Positions 34,562 to 43,621 of a DNA stretch of 64,000 nt are shown here, piece by piece (within the stretch, counting starts at the first letter, position 1; the number at the start of each line of letters is the position of its first letter). Where the stretch lies: contig NZ_OY782038.1 in NCBI RefSeq assembly GCF_963677575.1, forward strand, positions 1,364,001 to 1,428,000, in the 5' to 3' direction. The position numbers and the translations under genes are program-made. A model generated the notes under the pieces. That model was given only the letters and a program-made list of their open reading frames with translations, did not search any database and was not told where the DNA came from. This DNA comes from an uncultured Draconibacterium sp. Its GTDB lineage: Bacteria; Bacteroidota; Bacteroidia; Bacteroidales; Prolixibacteraceae.

Positions 34562-36970
34562 TTAGCGTCTAATATCGACAGCTATCCCGGCATAAAACAT
34601 GGAGCCAAATACGGGGGCATACATAAAAGCGGCATCATCAAGATATTTTTCGGGCTGGATATAATTGAAAATGTTTTTTGCCCCGGCATACAACTTAAAG
34701 TTCTTAATTTTTCTCGACACTTTTGCGTTAAAGAGCATGTACGAATCTGTGTGTTTTATTTTACTCAACTCTTCCGTTTCGCTGTAATAGTCGATATACA
34801 TGCTTCCCTGGTAATCCCCGTCAATTGTAAAAATCCAGTCTTTGGGGCTGTATTCCAGCTTAATATTTCCGGTAACAGAAGGGAAACGGGAGATGTATTT
34901 ACTATCTCCTTCATATTCTGTCCCTTTCCAGTCATCGCGGGCATGGTCATATTCACCCTGGTTAAAAGTTAAGTCAACGCCCATCCCAAAGTCAGTGGCA
35001 ACATCGGCCATTACCGATAATTCAATTCCCTGCACAAAAGCATCATCAATATTTTCCCATTGATAATCGTATCCCAATGAAGCAACATTTTCATCGGCAT
35101 CGGCAAAAGCAATTTTATCTTTCAGGTCGGTCCTGAATAAATTGGCGCTAAGCCTTACTTTTTGTCCGTAATAATCAGCCGACAGGTTGTAGCTAACCGA
35201 TTTTTCAGGTTCCAAGTCCGAGGATTTCCATACCCTTGGCGAACCGCTGCATAAATGTAAATCTTCGGAAAAACCGTAAGGAGCCCTAAAACCTGTACCC
35301 ACATTAGCACGAAGTGTTACCCTGTGCGAAATCTCATATTTCAGGGCAAGCCTTGGGCTAAAACTGTTTTTGTCGAATTTACTTTCAGGGAAGGCGCTTG
35401 TAAATACTTCTTTATCTGCCTCATATTCTTCTTCGGAATGATGAATATCAAAACGGACACCGGGAACGGCAGTCAGTTTATCAGTTATATTCCATTCATC
35501 CTGCAAGAAAAAGCCAAACTCATGGGCCGATTTATTACCAATTGATTTATAAGAGGTTCCAAAATAATCGCTTTCGTCATCAACAATAACATACATTCCT
35601 GATTCTTCCAGCTTGTCATAAAAACCCTGCGCCCCAATTAAAAAATGGTGGCCACCCAATTGTTTTCCATAGGTCAACGTTCCGGTTAACGAATTCTCAT
35701 CGGCCAGGTAAGGGCGCATATCTCTTACATCCGGGGTATTGTCGTCGTGGGTTGCCATATAGTCGCCCAGGTAAGTGTCATTGGTGGCTGTCCGGTCGTG
35801 ACTGGTATAAGCCAGCGAGAAGTTTAATTCAGAAGCATCTTTAAACAGTGTTTTATATGACAATTCTGTTTCATAACGGTCGGTGGTAATGTTTTCAGTT
35901 CCATCGGTAAACGGGTTGCGGTAATAGTCGTCATCCATTATCCCACCTTCCCGTTTCTCGTAGATGTACCTTCCACGCACAATTAACTTGTCGTTTTCAG
36001 CAAACAAACCATCAATGTACAAGCCAAAACCGGCATTATTCAAATTCGAGGCAACACGGTCGGAAATACCATCTTTATGGTCCACTTCATCTTTGCTTGT
36101 CCCTTCGCCGGTTTCGTCAATGGCATCGCCGGTTAATTTTTGGGCATTAATTGTTAAACCAATATTTCCTTTTTCATTTCGTAGCGAAGAATAAACACTG
36201 TATTTATTGGTTCCATAACTTCCAAACTGAACATCGGTACTTATTTCGGGCACATAAGAAGGTTCTTTTGTTATAATGTTGATAGCACCGGCAATAGCAC
36301 CGCTACCGTAAAGAGCCGAACCGGCGCCCTTGGTTATTTCCACACGGTCAACATCGTCGGTTCCCATTTGTTGCAGTCCATACACGCCGGCTAATCCCGA
36401 ATATATAGGCTGCCCGTTAATCAAAACCTGTGTGTTCTCTGAACCAAGCCCCTGCATGCGGATCATCGAAAAGTTACAGTACTGGCATTGTTGTTCTACA
36501 CGTATACCGGGAGTTCCTTCCAGCACCTCATACAGGTTTGAGGCATTTTTATTTTCTATCGACTTTGAGGTTATTACTTCCGTGCGGATAGGAACATCTT
36601 TCACATAGTGTTGGGTACGGGTTCCGGTAACTACTACCTGTTCCAGATTCATCACATCTTCTTCCAGTTCAAAAAACAGTTCTACGGCTTTTCCTTTTTC
36701 CATAAAAACTTCTTTTTCCTGAGATTTGTACCCAAGAAATTGGGCTACAATGGTACAGTTGCCAACCGGGAGGTTAGCCAGCTTATAATGCCCTGTTTCA
36801 TCGGTTGTGGTACCAAGCCGTGTTCCTTTAACAGTAATTGTTACATACGGAATGTGTTCTTTGGTTGTAACTGATTTTACATCGCCGAAAAGCATGGCAT
36901 CGGTTTTTTCCTGTGCCGGGGATTGTAGCATTAATAATAATCCAATGATTAATATAAAAGTCTTTTTCAT
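34562..36970 (-). CDS. TonB-dependent receptor with CxxC in the plug
   Basis: The outer-membrane receptor has 802 residues from the ATG at 36970, preceded by AGGAAA; the frame opens at 37042 but those codons lack a signal. The signal peptide ends LQSPAQ. Then come a carboxypeptidase-regulatory-like domain (about 25-105), the TonB-box-like EQVVVTGTR, a plug (about 120-235; ITKGAGSALYGSGAIAGAINIITKEP) and the barrel ending in aromatic and charged residues. The plug contains EQQCQYCNFSMIRMQG with two cysteines. The flavodoxin and FeoAB context suggests an iron or haem complex as substrate. Confidence 0.92.
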   Translation of the reverse strand: MKKTFILIIGLLLMLQSPAQEKTDAMLFGDVKSVTTKEHIPYVTITVKGTRLGTTTDETGHYKLANLPVGNCTIVAQFLGYKSQEKEVFMEKGKAVELFFELEEDVMNLEQVVVTGTRTQHYVKDVPIRTEVITSKSIENKNASNLYEVLEGTPGIRVEQQCQYCNFSMIRMQGLGSENTQVLINGQPIYSGLAGVYGLQQMGTDDVDRVEITKGAGSALYGSGAIAGAINIITKEPSYVPEISTDVQFGSYGTNKYSVYSSLRNEKGNIGLTINAQKLTGDAIDETGEGTSKDEVDHKDGISDRVASNLNNAGFGLYIDGLFAENDKLIVRGRYIYEKREGGIMDDDYYRNPFTDGTENITTDRYETELSYKTLFKDASELNFSLAYTSHDRTATNDTYLGDYMATHDDNTPDVRDMRPYLADENSLTGTLTYGKQLGGHHFLIGAQGFYDKLEESGMYVIVDDESDYFGTSYKSIGNKSAHEFGFFLQDEWNITDKLTAVPGVRFDIHHSEEEYEADKEVFTSAFPESKFDKNSFSPRLALKYEISHRVTLRANVGTGFRAPYGFSEDLHLCSGSPRVWKSSDLEPEKSVSYNLSADYYGQKVRLSANLFRTDLKDKIAFADADENVASLGYDYQWENIDDAFVQGIELSVMADVATDFGMGVDLTFNQGEYDHARDDWKGTEYEGDSKYISRFPSVTGNIKLEYSPKDWIFTIDGDYQGSMYIDYYSETEELSKIKHTDSYMLFNAKVSRKIKNFKLYAGAKNIFNYIQPEKYLDDAAFMYAPVFGSMFYAGIAVDIRR

Positions 36971-37097
36971 TTTGGTTTCCTTTTTTTTGTAACTATTAAA
37001 GACACAAAAAAACAGAAAGCCCCAAAAAGGTACAATCCCCATTAAATGGGTTTTTTCAGAAAGAAAGACTCCCTTGAAGATGGGATAATAGAAAGCT

Positions 37098-37718
37098 TTA
37101 TTCCTGGTAATTTTCTATATTGATAATATTGTTTGAAATAGCATAAATGGTAAGCCCCGACTGGCTTTTTATTCCCGTTTTCTGAACAATATTTTTACGG
37201 TGACTGACAACCGTATGGATACTGATATTTAACTGGTCGGCTATTTCTTTGTTCGACAAACCCTGTACCAGCTGTTTTAATACGTCTGTTTCCCTGGGGG
37301 TAAGCTGCTCTTTTAATGCCGATTTACATTGGCATTTTAAAGAAATCAGATTTTGGATTGTGCAAGTAACGGTTTCCGGCGAATCAGTTATTTGAACAAC
37401 TGCATCAAATAAATCGATAGTTTCTCTTTCAAAAAATGAATAAACAAGAGCAACCCATGGTACCGAACAGCCTGTCTTTTTATGAAAATGAAAAGTTTTA
37501 ATGCTACTTTTTACAAGATTGGGATTAGCGATTACCAAGTCGATCTTGCCCGTCGGTATTTCGCTGGATATTTCCTCGATATTGTCGAAATGATAAACAT
37601 TATAATGGCGACACCCTTCCTGCAACAGGATATTTGATAACCCTTCGTATATAATTGATGAAGGTTCGACAATGGCAATATTTATCCTGCATTTATCCAA
37701 CTTCCTTTTGTTTCTCAA
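37098..37718 (-). CDS. LuxR-type regulator with a degenerate receiver-like domain
   Basis: The 206-residue protein has a C-terminal LuxR/FixJ helix-turn-helix (about 140-200: LTPRETDVLKQLVQGLSNKE, IADQLNISIHTVVSHRKNI). The N-terminal half has the length and pattern of a response-regulator receiver (IAIVEPSSIIYEGL), but where the phosphoacceptor Asp should be it reads DLVIANPN, so it is probably not phosphorylated. Its ATG lies 26 bases inside the end of the hemerythrin gene, which suggests coupled translation and a shared function. Confidence 0.85.
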   Translation of the reverse strand: MRNKRKLDKCRINIAIVEPSSIIYEGLSNILLQEGCRHYNVYHFDNIEEISSEIPTGKIDLVIANPNLVKSSIKTFHFHKKTGCSVPWVALVYSFFERETIDLFDAVVQITDSPETVTCTIQNLISLKCQCKSALKEQLTPRETDVLKQLVQGLSNKEIADQLNISIHTVVSHRKNIVQKTGIKSQSGLTIYAISNNIINIENYQE

Positions 37719-38406
37719 TTATTTTAATCAAAGGAATTAAAATTGATTCTTCTACCACGGAATGGATGGTTAAATCGTTTTCCAATTCGAAAAGGCTTGT
37801 TAAGAGTTTACGCCTTAACGAGCCGTCTTGTTTTAACGGAATATGTTTTAACAACAGGTTTCGTAATTCGCCCAATTTTGTTTCAATATCTGTATGATGT
37901 TCCCTGTATTCTTCTGCCGAAAATTTGGTGTCTTTTAAATCATGATTATCATGAGCCAGGGAACAGAAATAGGGAAAAGCAACCACATCCTCATAGTCGA
38001 GATGTTCTTTTACTTCCTGCGAATATTCATCAAAAAATTTACCTACAAGCTTTATCTCCGGAATATTGTTCTTCGCATATAACCCGTTGATACATTCACG
38101 AATTTCAGGAATTTTTTCGCCCAAGTAGTAACGGTGGCTGTTTTTCAGGAAAAGGATGATTGGGCCGGTATCTGGCCTGTCTATATTCTTAGTGCCGGCA
38201 ATAGTAAAACCGTTATATAAATTAGCGATAGCAATAAAAACTTCCCGGTTAATCTGGTTTTCATTGCATATTTGTTCCACTGTTTTGTTCCGTACCACAA
38301 TATTTATATCGAAGTGTTCCATCATTAACAGCAGTGATGGGTTCTCGAATATCAAATCCGACATTTTCATCCCGGGTTTTACATATGTCTTTTTTGTCTG
38401 GTACAT
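37693..38406 (-). CDS. Hemerythrin-like di-iron protein (YtfE/ScdA-like)
   Basis: The 237-residue cytoplasmic protein has an N-terminal helical segment resembling the DUF542/DUF1858 type without the usual Cys. A hemerythrin domain follows, with ligands in order: His in SHRYYLGEKIPE, HLDYE, His in EYREHHTD, and HSVVEE. This H-HxxxE-H-HxxxE pattern matches YtfE/ScdA proteins linked to iron-sulfur repair or nitric-oxide stress. The gene leads the pair with the overlapping LuxR-type regulator, at the right end of the iron block. Confidence 0.85.
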   Translation of the reverse strand: MYQTKKTYVKPGMKMSDLIFENPSLLLMMEHFDINIVVRNKTVEQICNENQINREVFIAIANLYNGFTIAGTKNIDRPDTGPIILFLKNSHRYYLGEKIPEIRECINGLYAKNNIPEIKLVGKFFDEYSQEVKEHLDYEDVVAFPYFCSLAHDNHDLKDTKFSAEEYREHHTDIETKLGELRNLLLKHIPLKQDGSLRRKLLTSLFELENDLTIHSVVEESILIPLIKIIEKQKEVG

Positions 38407-38778
38407 GTCAGTAACGATAAAATAATTTTCAAAATTATTACTTTTATTCTTAAACTTTCAGAAGAAAAAATATTAATTTGAAAAAAATTGAGTAATCAAA
38501 GTATGTCGAAACTTACGGTAAAGAAAAGGCTAAACCCTTTGAATGTACCTATGAAGGAAAAAACAAAAATAGTTCGGCTAATTTTAAATCTTCACACTAG
38601 GGATCGGCTATGAAAGGCATTAACCCCTCCCACAAAATACTTACATTTTCGAAAAACAAGCCCTACGGATTTTCAAAAGCTTCCAGCATAAACCATTCAT
38701 TCCTTTTCCCTTTGAAAGTCTTTCGGAAATGTTGCCGGGGTGCTTATGGGTTTGAAGCTGCAGTATATTGCTATATTT
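38407..38778. other. Intergenic region with no supported gene
   Basis: An AT-rich stretch that must hold the promoter of the hemerythrin gene on the minus strand. A 36-codon frame on the plus strand (38503-38613, MSKLTVKKRLNPLNV) matches nothing I know and is not called. No repeat or hairpin stands out. Confidence 0.5.
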
Positions 38779-39009
38779 CTATAATAATACCTCCATTACT
38801 TCATCCACCAAAGTATTATTTAATTCTTTTAAATATGCCTGAGTAATAGCCGGATTCTGATGTCCCATTGATTCACTGATAATATCGGCAGAAATTCCTT
38901 TCTGCTTTAAGCTGTTCGCAAAGCTATACAGGACAACATAGTTTGATACATTCTTTTCAATTTCACACAGTTTCGCAATTTTTTTTTTAAAATTTCTGGT
39001 TATACCTTG
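38779..39009 (-). pseudogene. C-terminal remnant of a tyrosine recombinase (integrase)
   Basis: The minus strand reads about 77 codons resembling the end of a Bacteroidota tyrosine recombinase: NFKKKIAKLCEI, then YVVLYSFANSLKQKGIS, DIISESMGHQNPAITQAYL and a DEVMEVLL end. The catalytic box that should read R-H-S-F-A is LYSFA, so the Arg and His are lost, although GH and the Tyr in QAYL remain. Upstream is an in-frame stop (39010-39012) and no start codon. It is a dead fragment of an integrase, consistent with past insertion here. Confidence 0.7.
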
Positions 39010-39144
39010 TTAAGGTCTTTTTAAGTCCTGATTTCGATTTATTCCTAAAACAAAATTAATTGAATCGGATTTCTTATCTTGTTACAATCGAAACCTAACG
39101 AATAAAAAACAATTTTACAGTTGCTTCTAACTAAACTACAAACT

Positions 39145-40017
39145 ATGAATAACAGATTATTCATTTTCACCATTCTCCTTCCGGCACTATTTGTAATCAT
39201 AAGTTGCGGGAATGAAACACCCAAAACCGTTGTATCGAACGATGGCGTAACAATAGCTTTCGACAGTCAGGGAAAAGGAAAGCCGGCGATTATTTTCGTT
39301 CATGGATGGACAAATCCCCGAACGATTTGGGAAGAACAAATGAAACAGTTCTCTACCGATTATCAGGCTGTGGCACTTGATTTGGCCGGCTCAGGCGAAT
39401 CGGGCAATAATCGTACAGAATGGACCATAAATGCATTTTCAAACGATGTAATTGCTGTTGTCGAGAAATTAAAACTGGATGAAGTGGTACTGGTTGGATT
39501 TTCGATGGGAGCTGCAGTGGTTATTGAAACGGCAAATCAAATTCCGGAGAAAGTAAAAGGCGTGGTAATTGTCGACAACATGCAAAATCCGGAAAGTAAA
39601 TTGCCGCCACAAATGATTCCGGTGATGGACAGCATTATGATGGATCTTTTAAACAATATGAGCAACGAAAAACTGGTTGCAATGGGATTTTACAAAACAA
39701 ATCAGAAAGCCAATTACAAACGCGTACTCCAACTTTATCCTGAAGATGTCTCTCAAATTGGATGGCACGAAGCACTTCTTGGGAACATTAAATGGATGAA
39801 TGATAACTGTATCGAATCACTTCAGCAGCTGCAGGTTCCGCTCCATGCGATAAATTCGGATATGGAACCGACCGAAGTTGAGATTTTCAAAAAATATGTT
39901 CCAGGATTTAAAGCCAAAATCATTACAGGTGTTGGCCATCTCGTCTTTTGGGAAAAACCAACCGAATTCCAACGCTTATTGGAAGAAAGCATTCAGGAAT
40001 TTATAAAGCAAGAATAA
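39145..40017 (+). CDS. Alpha/beta hydrolase lipoprotein
   Basis: The 290-residue hydrolase has a lipoprotein signal ending VIISC (about residue 19). The fold shows the oxyanion region IIFVHGWTNPRTIW, the nucleophile elbow VGFSMGAA, a late acidic residue in NSDMEPTE and the catalytic His in GVGHLVFWEKP. The ATG at 39145 was chosen over the TTG at 39121 because it starts the signal peptide. It precedes a sugar transporter and sugar kinase on the same strand (58-base gap). Esterase activity is likely; the substrate is unknown. Confidence 0.85.
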   Translation: MNNRLFIFTILLPALFVIISCGNETPKTVVSNDGVTIAFDSQGKGKPAIIFVHGWTNPRTIWEEQMKQFSTDYQAVALDLAGSGESGNNRTEWTINAFSNDVIAVVEKLKLDEVVLVGFSMGAAVVIETANQIPEKVKGVVIVDNMQNPESKLPPQMIPVMDSIMMDLLNNMSNEKLVAMGFYKTNQKANYKRVLQLYPEDVSQIGWHEALLGNIKWMNDNCIESLQQLQVPLHAINSDMEPTEVEIFKKYVPGFKAKIITGVGHLVFWEKPTEFQRLLEESIQEFIKQE

Positions 40018-40075
40018 CTAAAAGTAATTCGCACATTCAATTCAACCAATATTTTCAAATTTAATTACCATTTTC

Positions 40076-41428
40076 ATGAAACAACAAAACGTTACAACAG
40101 TCGCCCTAATTATTGCTTTAGGCGGCTTCTTGTTTGGTTACGACATTGCAATGATGTCGGGAACAACTTCGCAACTCGAACAACTATTTGAACTTAATAG
40201 TTTTTGGCTGGGATTCACCGTAGCCGTTGCCATAATTGGCACCATAATCGGCACCATTATAATTGGCAAACCTGCCGAAAAATTCGGTCGTAAAAAATCG
40301 CTGCTCCTTTTGTCGGGCTTATTTGCCCTAACTACTTTGGGAGCTGCATTTGCAGCTAACTGGATGATGTTGCTTTTGTTCCGCTTTTTAACCGGAATTT
40401 TGCTGGGATGCATCTCGGTGGTTACGCCAATGTTTATCGCCGAAATTTCGCCGGCAAAAAAACGCGGTCGGCTGGTGCTGTTAAATCAGTTGTTTGTTGT
40501 TACTTCGCTGTTTCTTGCTTTTGTGGTGAATTACCTGTTGGCGAAGTCAATTGGAAACGGATCATGGCGATGGATGATCGGTGTAGAAGCCATTCCTGCC
40601 GCATCGTTTTTTCTGTTGTTAAACCTGATTCCCGAGAGTCCGCGCTGGCTGGTTAACCAAAACCGCAGCGATGAAGCGCTAACGGTATTTACACGTATCA
40701 AAGCTAATAATCCGGCAGATGAAGTTCGGATCGTTCAGGAGGCGGTAGAACAGGAAGAAAAGCTGGAACACGGAAAACTTTTTGTAAAGGAAAACCGGTT
40801 CCCGATTACCATTGCCATTTTAATGGCCGCTTTTAACCAACTGGCCGGCATAAATGCAATAATGATTTATGCGCCCCGAGTTTTCGAAATGGCAGGATTT
40901 GAAAGCAATGTTTCGCTACTGCAATCCATTTCAGTTGGCGCTACCAACCTGGTATTTACCCTTGTTGCTCTGTCTCTTATCGATAAATATGGCAGACGCT
41001 CGCTCTTAATGGCCGGTTCCGTAGGAATGGTATTCTTTCTGGGCATGCTCTCCAAATCCTTTTTTACAGAAAATTACAGCGATCTTGGTGGCTATGGTGT
41101 AATGATCTACCTGATGGGATTTATCGCCTTTTTTGCCTTTTCGCAGGGAGCTGTTTTATGGGTGGTCATTTCCGAAATCTTCCCCAACAAAGTGCGTTCG
41201 AAAGGTCAGGCATTGGGTAGTTTTACCCACTGGATTTTGGCAGCAGCTTTAATTTGGGGATTTCCGGTGGTTGCCAATATGCCCGGAATTGGAGGAGGCG
41301 TTTCTTTTGCATTCTTCGCAATTATGATGCTGATTCATTTCTTCTTTGCATGGAAAATTGTTCCCGAAACAAAAGGTAAATCGCTGGAAGAAATACAAAC
41401 TGAAATGAAAAAAAGAAGTACAAAATAA
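40076..41428 (+). CDS. Sugar porter family MFS transporter
   Basis: The 450-residue protein has 12 predicted membrane helices and is a proton-coupled or facilitated sugar transporter of the XylE/AraE/GLUT group. Visible signatures are GKPAEKFGRKKS between helices 2 and 3, PESPRWL before the central loop, DKYGRRSL in the second half, and PETKGKSLEEI at the C-terminus. The PfkB-type kinase 11 bases downstream suggests fructose or another hexose as substrate. Confidence 0.93.
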   Translation: MKQQNVTTVALIIALGGFLFGYDIAMMSGTTSQLEQLFELNSFWLGFTVAVAIIGTIIGTIIIGKPAEKFGRKKSLLLLSGLFALTTLGAAFAANWMMLLLFRFLTGILLGCISVVTPMFIAEISPAKKRGRLVLLNQLFVVTSLFLAFVVNYLLAKSIGNGSWRWMIGVEAIPAASFFLLLNLIPESPRWLVNQNRSDEALTVFTRIKANNPADEVRIVQEAVEQEEKLEHGKLFVKENRFPITIAILMAAFNQLAGINAIMIYAPRVFEMAGFESNVSLLQSISVGATNLVFTLVALSLIDKYGRRSLLMAGSVGMVFFLGMLSKSFFTENYSDLGGYGVMIYLMGFIAFFAFSQGAVLWVVISEIFPNKVRSKGQALGSFTHWILAAALIWGFPVVANMPGIGGGVSFAFFAIMMLIHFFFAWKIVPETKGKSLEEIQTEMKKRSTK

Positions 41429-41439
41429 TACGCACAAAA

Positions 41440-42333
41440 ATGAATATTACAAATAAAGAAATACTTTGTTTTGGAGAGGTTTTGTGGGACCGGCTTCCAT
41501 CGGGTGCAAAACCGGGCGGTGCTCCAATGAATGTTGCATTGCACCTCAATGCAATCGGTCTTAATGCGGCAATTGCCAGCTCGGTTGGCAGCGACGATGC
41601 AGGGAAAGAACTCGTTGATTTTTTAGAAAATTCAGGGGTAGACACCTCATTGATTCAATCGGATGAGAAATTGCCTACCAGTGAAGTTTTGGTGCACCTC
41701 GACGAAAATAATAATGCCTCGTACGAAATTTGTGAGCCGGTAGCCTGGGATAATATTCAGCTAAGCGATGGGCTGGCTAAAAAAGCACAAAATTCGGGAC
41801 TGATCATCTATGGTTCGCTGGCATCTCGAAAACAAACTACGCGTGAAACACTTTTAAAATTACTCGACAACGATGCCGTAAAATTAATTGATGTAAACCT
41901 GCGCCAACCTTACGACAAACAAGATGTGCTGAAACTCCTGCTGGCCAAATCGGACATTGTAAAACTAAATGATGACGAACTACGCGTTTTTGCCGGCTGG
42001 AACGGAATCGAGGGCAAAACTGAGGAAGAGCTGATGAAATGGTTTGTGCAGCATTACAACGTTGAAATGCTTTGTGTTACCCGCGGCGACAATGGAGCCG
42101 CAATGTTTCATGAAGACACGTTTTACGAACACCCCGGATTTAAAGTAAATGCCGTTGATACAGTTGGTGCCGGCGATGCTTTTCTGGCCGGTTTGGTAGC
42201 AGCATTTCTGCAAAAGAAATCGCCTAAAGAAGCTATTACTTTTGCCTGTGCTACAGGAGCTTTTGTGGCATCGAAAGCAGGTGCAACGCCGGAATACAAC
42301 ATGAATGAAATTCAGGCAATAATGAACCAGTGA
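41440..42333 (+). CDS. PfkB-family carbohydrate kinase (fructokinase-like)
   Basis: The 297-residue kinase begins with CFGEVLWDRLPSGAKPGGAP, the fructokinase-type substrate loop, and ends with the PfkB signature DTVGAGDAFLAGL, whose Asp is the catalytic base. Length and motifs fit ATP:D-fructose 6-phosphotransferases. It forms one unit with the MFS transporter: uptake, then phosphorylation. Specificity for fructose is inferred. Confidence 0.88.
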   Translation: MNITNKEILCFGEVLWDRLPSGAKPGGAPMNVALHLNAIGLNAAIASSVGSDDAGKELVDFLENSGVDTSLIQSDEKLPTSEVLVHLDENNNASYEICEPVAWDNIQLSDGLAKKAQNSGLIIYGSLASRKQTTRETLLKLLDNDAVKLIDVNLRQPYDKQDVLKLLLAKSDIVKLNDDELRVFAGWNGIEGKTEEELMKWFVQHYNVEMLCVTRGDNGAAMFHEDTFYEHPGFKVNAVDTVGAGDAFLAGLVAAFLQKKSPKEAITFACATGAFVASKAGATPEYNMNEIQAIMNQ

Positions 42334-42367
42334 AAATAGAATTGTCTTCCCCGATATATAGAAAAAC

Positions 42368-42399
42368 AAAAAGGAGGTTGAAATCAACCTCCTTTTTTT
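42368..42399. terminator. Bidirectional intrinsic terminator between the kinase and mutarotase genes
   Basis: A 14-bp stem (arms 42368-42381 and 42384-42397, AAAAAGGAGGTTGA and its complement) is flanked by A and T runs. It can terminate both the plus-strand kinase unit and the minus-strand arabinose operon that end on either side. Confidence 0.88.
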
Positions 42400-42481
42400 A
42401 GGTTCTTCCTGCCTGCTAAAACAAATCAGAACCTTTACTAACTAACTATCAATTAACTTAAAACTAAAAATCATTATGATT

Positions 42482-43603
42482 TTATCTTTGAACATCAAAT
42501 TTGTAAATACAAACTGAATAGTATTCATCACCCGGATTAACAATAACACTTGGGAATTCAGGTTTATTAGGACTATCAGGGAAGTGCTGAGTTTCTAGAC
42601 AGAATGCACTTCTGTAACCATATTTAATGTCGTTTTTACCGGCAACTTTTCCATCGATAAAATTACCACCGTAAAATTGAATCCCCGGTTCGTTGGTGTA
42701 CACCTCCAACACTCTTCCTGTCACCGGATCAACAACTTTAGCTGCTAAAGTAGCTACGTTATTCTCGGTATTTAATACCCAGTTGTGATCGTAACCGCCA
42801 CCAACTTTTAACTGCTCATCATCGGCTTCCACGCGGGCACCAATTGCTGTTGAAGTTGTAAAATCGAATGGAGTTCCTGCAACTGCCGCTAACTCTCCTG
42901 TTGGGATCAAACCACCGTCAACCGGAGTGTAATAGTCTGCGTTCAGATACATCAAATGATCGTTGATCGAAGTTTTACCACCATCTCTCAAATTGAAATA
43001 CGAGTGGTTGGTCAAATTCAATACTGTTTTCTTATCGGTAGTAGCAAAATATTCAATCTTCAGCTCGTTTGCAGCTGTTAACTGATATTTCACGGTTACT
43101 TTTACCGTTCCCGGGTAACCGGTTTCCATATCAGGAGAAACCAGACTAAAATCAACTTCCGAGTCACTTACCTGTTCTGCATCCCAAACCTGGCGGTGAA
43201 AACCATTGGTTCCACCATGCAGATGATTCTCGCCGTCGTTTTTCTCCAGCGGATATTCAACACCGTCGATCGAGAATTTCGCATCGCCAATACGGTTGCC
43301 GTAACGACCGATCACTGCTCCGTAAAAATTCTCTTTCTTTTCAACATAGTCTTTACCCGAACCATAACCAACAATTACGTCTGCCAACTCGCCATTTTTA
43401 TCGGGAGCATACAAACTCACTACTCTCGCGCCAAAATTGGTTAACTGACAAACAATACCGTTATCGTTTTTTAATGTATAAAGCTCTATCTTTTTTCCGT
43501 TGTAGTCATACGAAAATGCTTCGTTTGAAATTCCAACAGGAGCTTCTTCTTGTGTACAACTAAATACCATAAATAGTAAAGCTATTAATCCTAAATATTT
43601 CAT
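42482..43603 (-). CDS. galM: Aldose 1-epimerase (mutarotase) lipoprotein
   Basis: The 373-residue protein interconverts alpha and beta anomers of aldoses. Conserved elements are NHLHGGTNGFHRQVWD (substrate His), NLTNHSYFNL (catalytic His) and the catalytic Glu in FCLETQHFPDSPNK. The N-terminus is a lipoprotein signal ending MVFSC (Cys16), so this copy works outside the cytoplasm. It is the last gene of the arabinose operon, 18 bases after araB, and may supply the preferred arabinose anomer for uptake. Confidence 0.93.
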   Translation of the reverse strand: MKYLGLIALLFMVFSCTQEEAPVGISNEAFSYDYNGKKIELYTLKNDNGIVCQLTNFGARVVSLYAPDKNGELADVIVGYGSGKDYVEKKENFYGAVIGRYGNRIGDAKFSIDGVEYPLEKNDGENHLHGGTNGFHRQVWDAEQVSDSEVDFSLVSPDMETGYPGTVKVTVKYQLTAANELKIEYFATTDKKTVLNLTNHSYFNLRDGGKTSINDHLMYLNADYYTPVDGGLIPTGELAAVAGTPFDFTTSTAIGARVEADDEQLKVGGGYDHNWVLNTENNVATLAAKVVDPVTGRVLEVYTNEPGIQFYGGNFIDGKVAGKNDIKYGYRSAFCLETQHFPDSPNKPEFPSVIVNPGDEYYSVCIYKFDVQR

Positions 43604-43621
43604 TGGTTTATTTTTTTTAGG

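Noticed and set aside
37030..37060. Short CCCAT/ATGGG hairpin with a T run on the plus strand
   Set aside because: No plus-strand gene lies upstream that it could terminate, and the stem is only 5 bp.
38503..38613. Plus-strand 36-codon frame MSKLTVKKRLNPLNV
   Set aside because: Too short, no match known to me and no promoter or ribosome-binding signal; left as intergenic.
38610..38846. Plus-strand open frame opposite the integrase remnant
   Set aside because: Composition is not protein-like, and the minus strand holds the recognisable recombinase tail.
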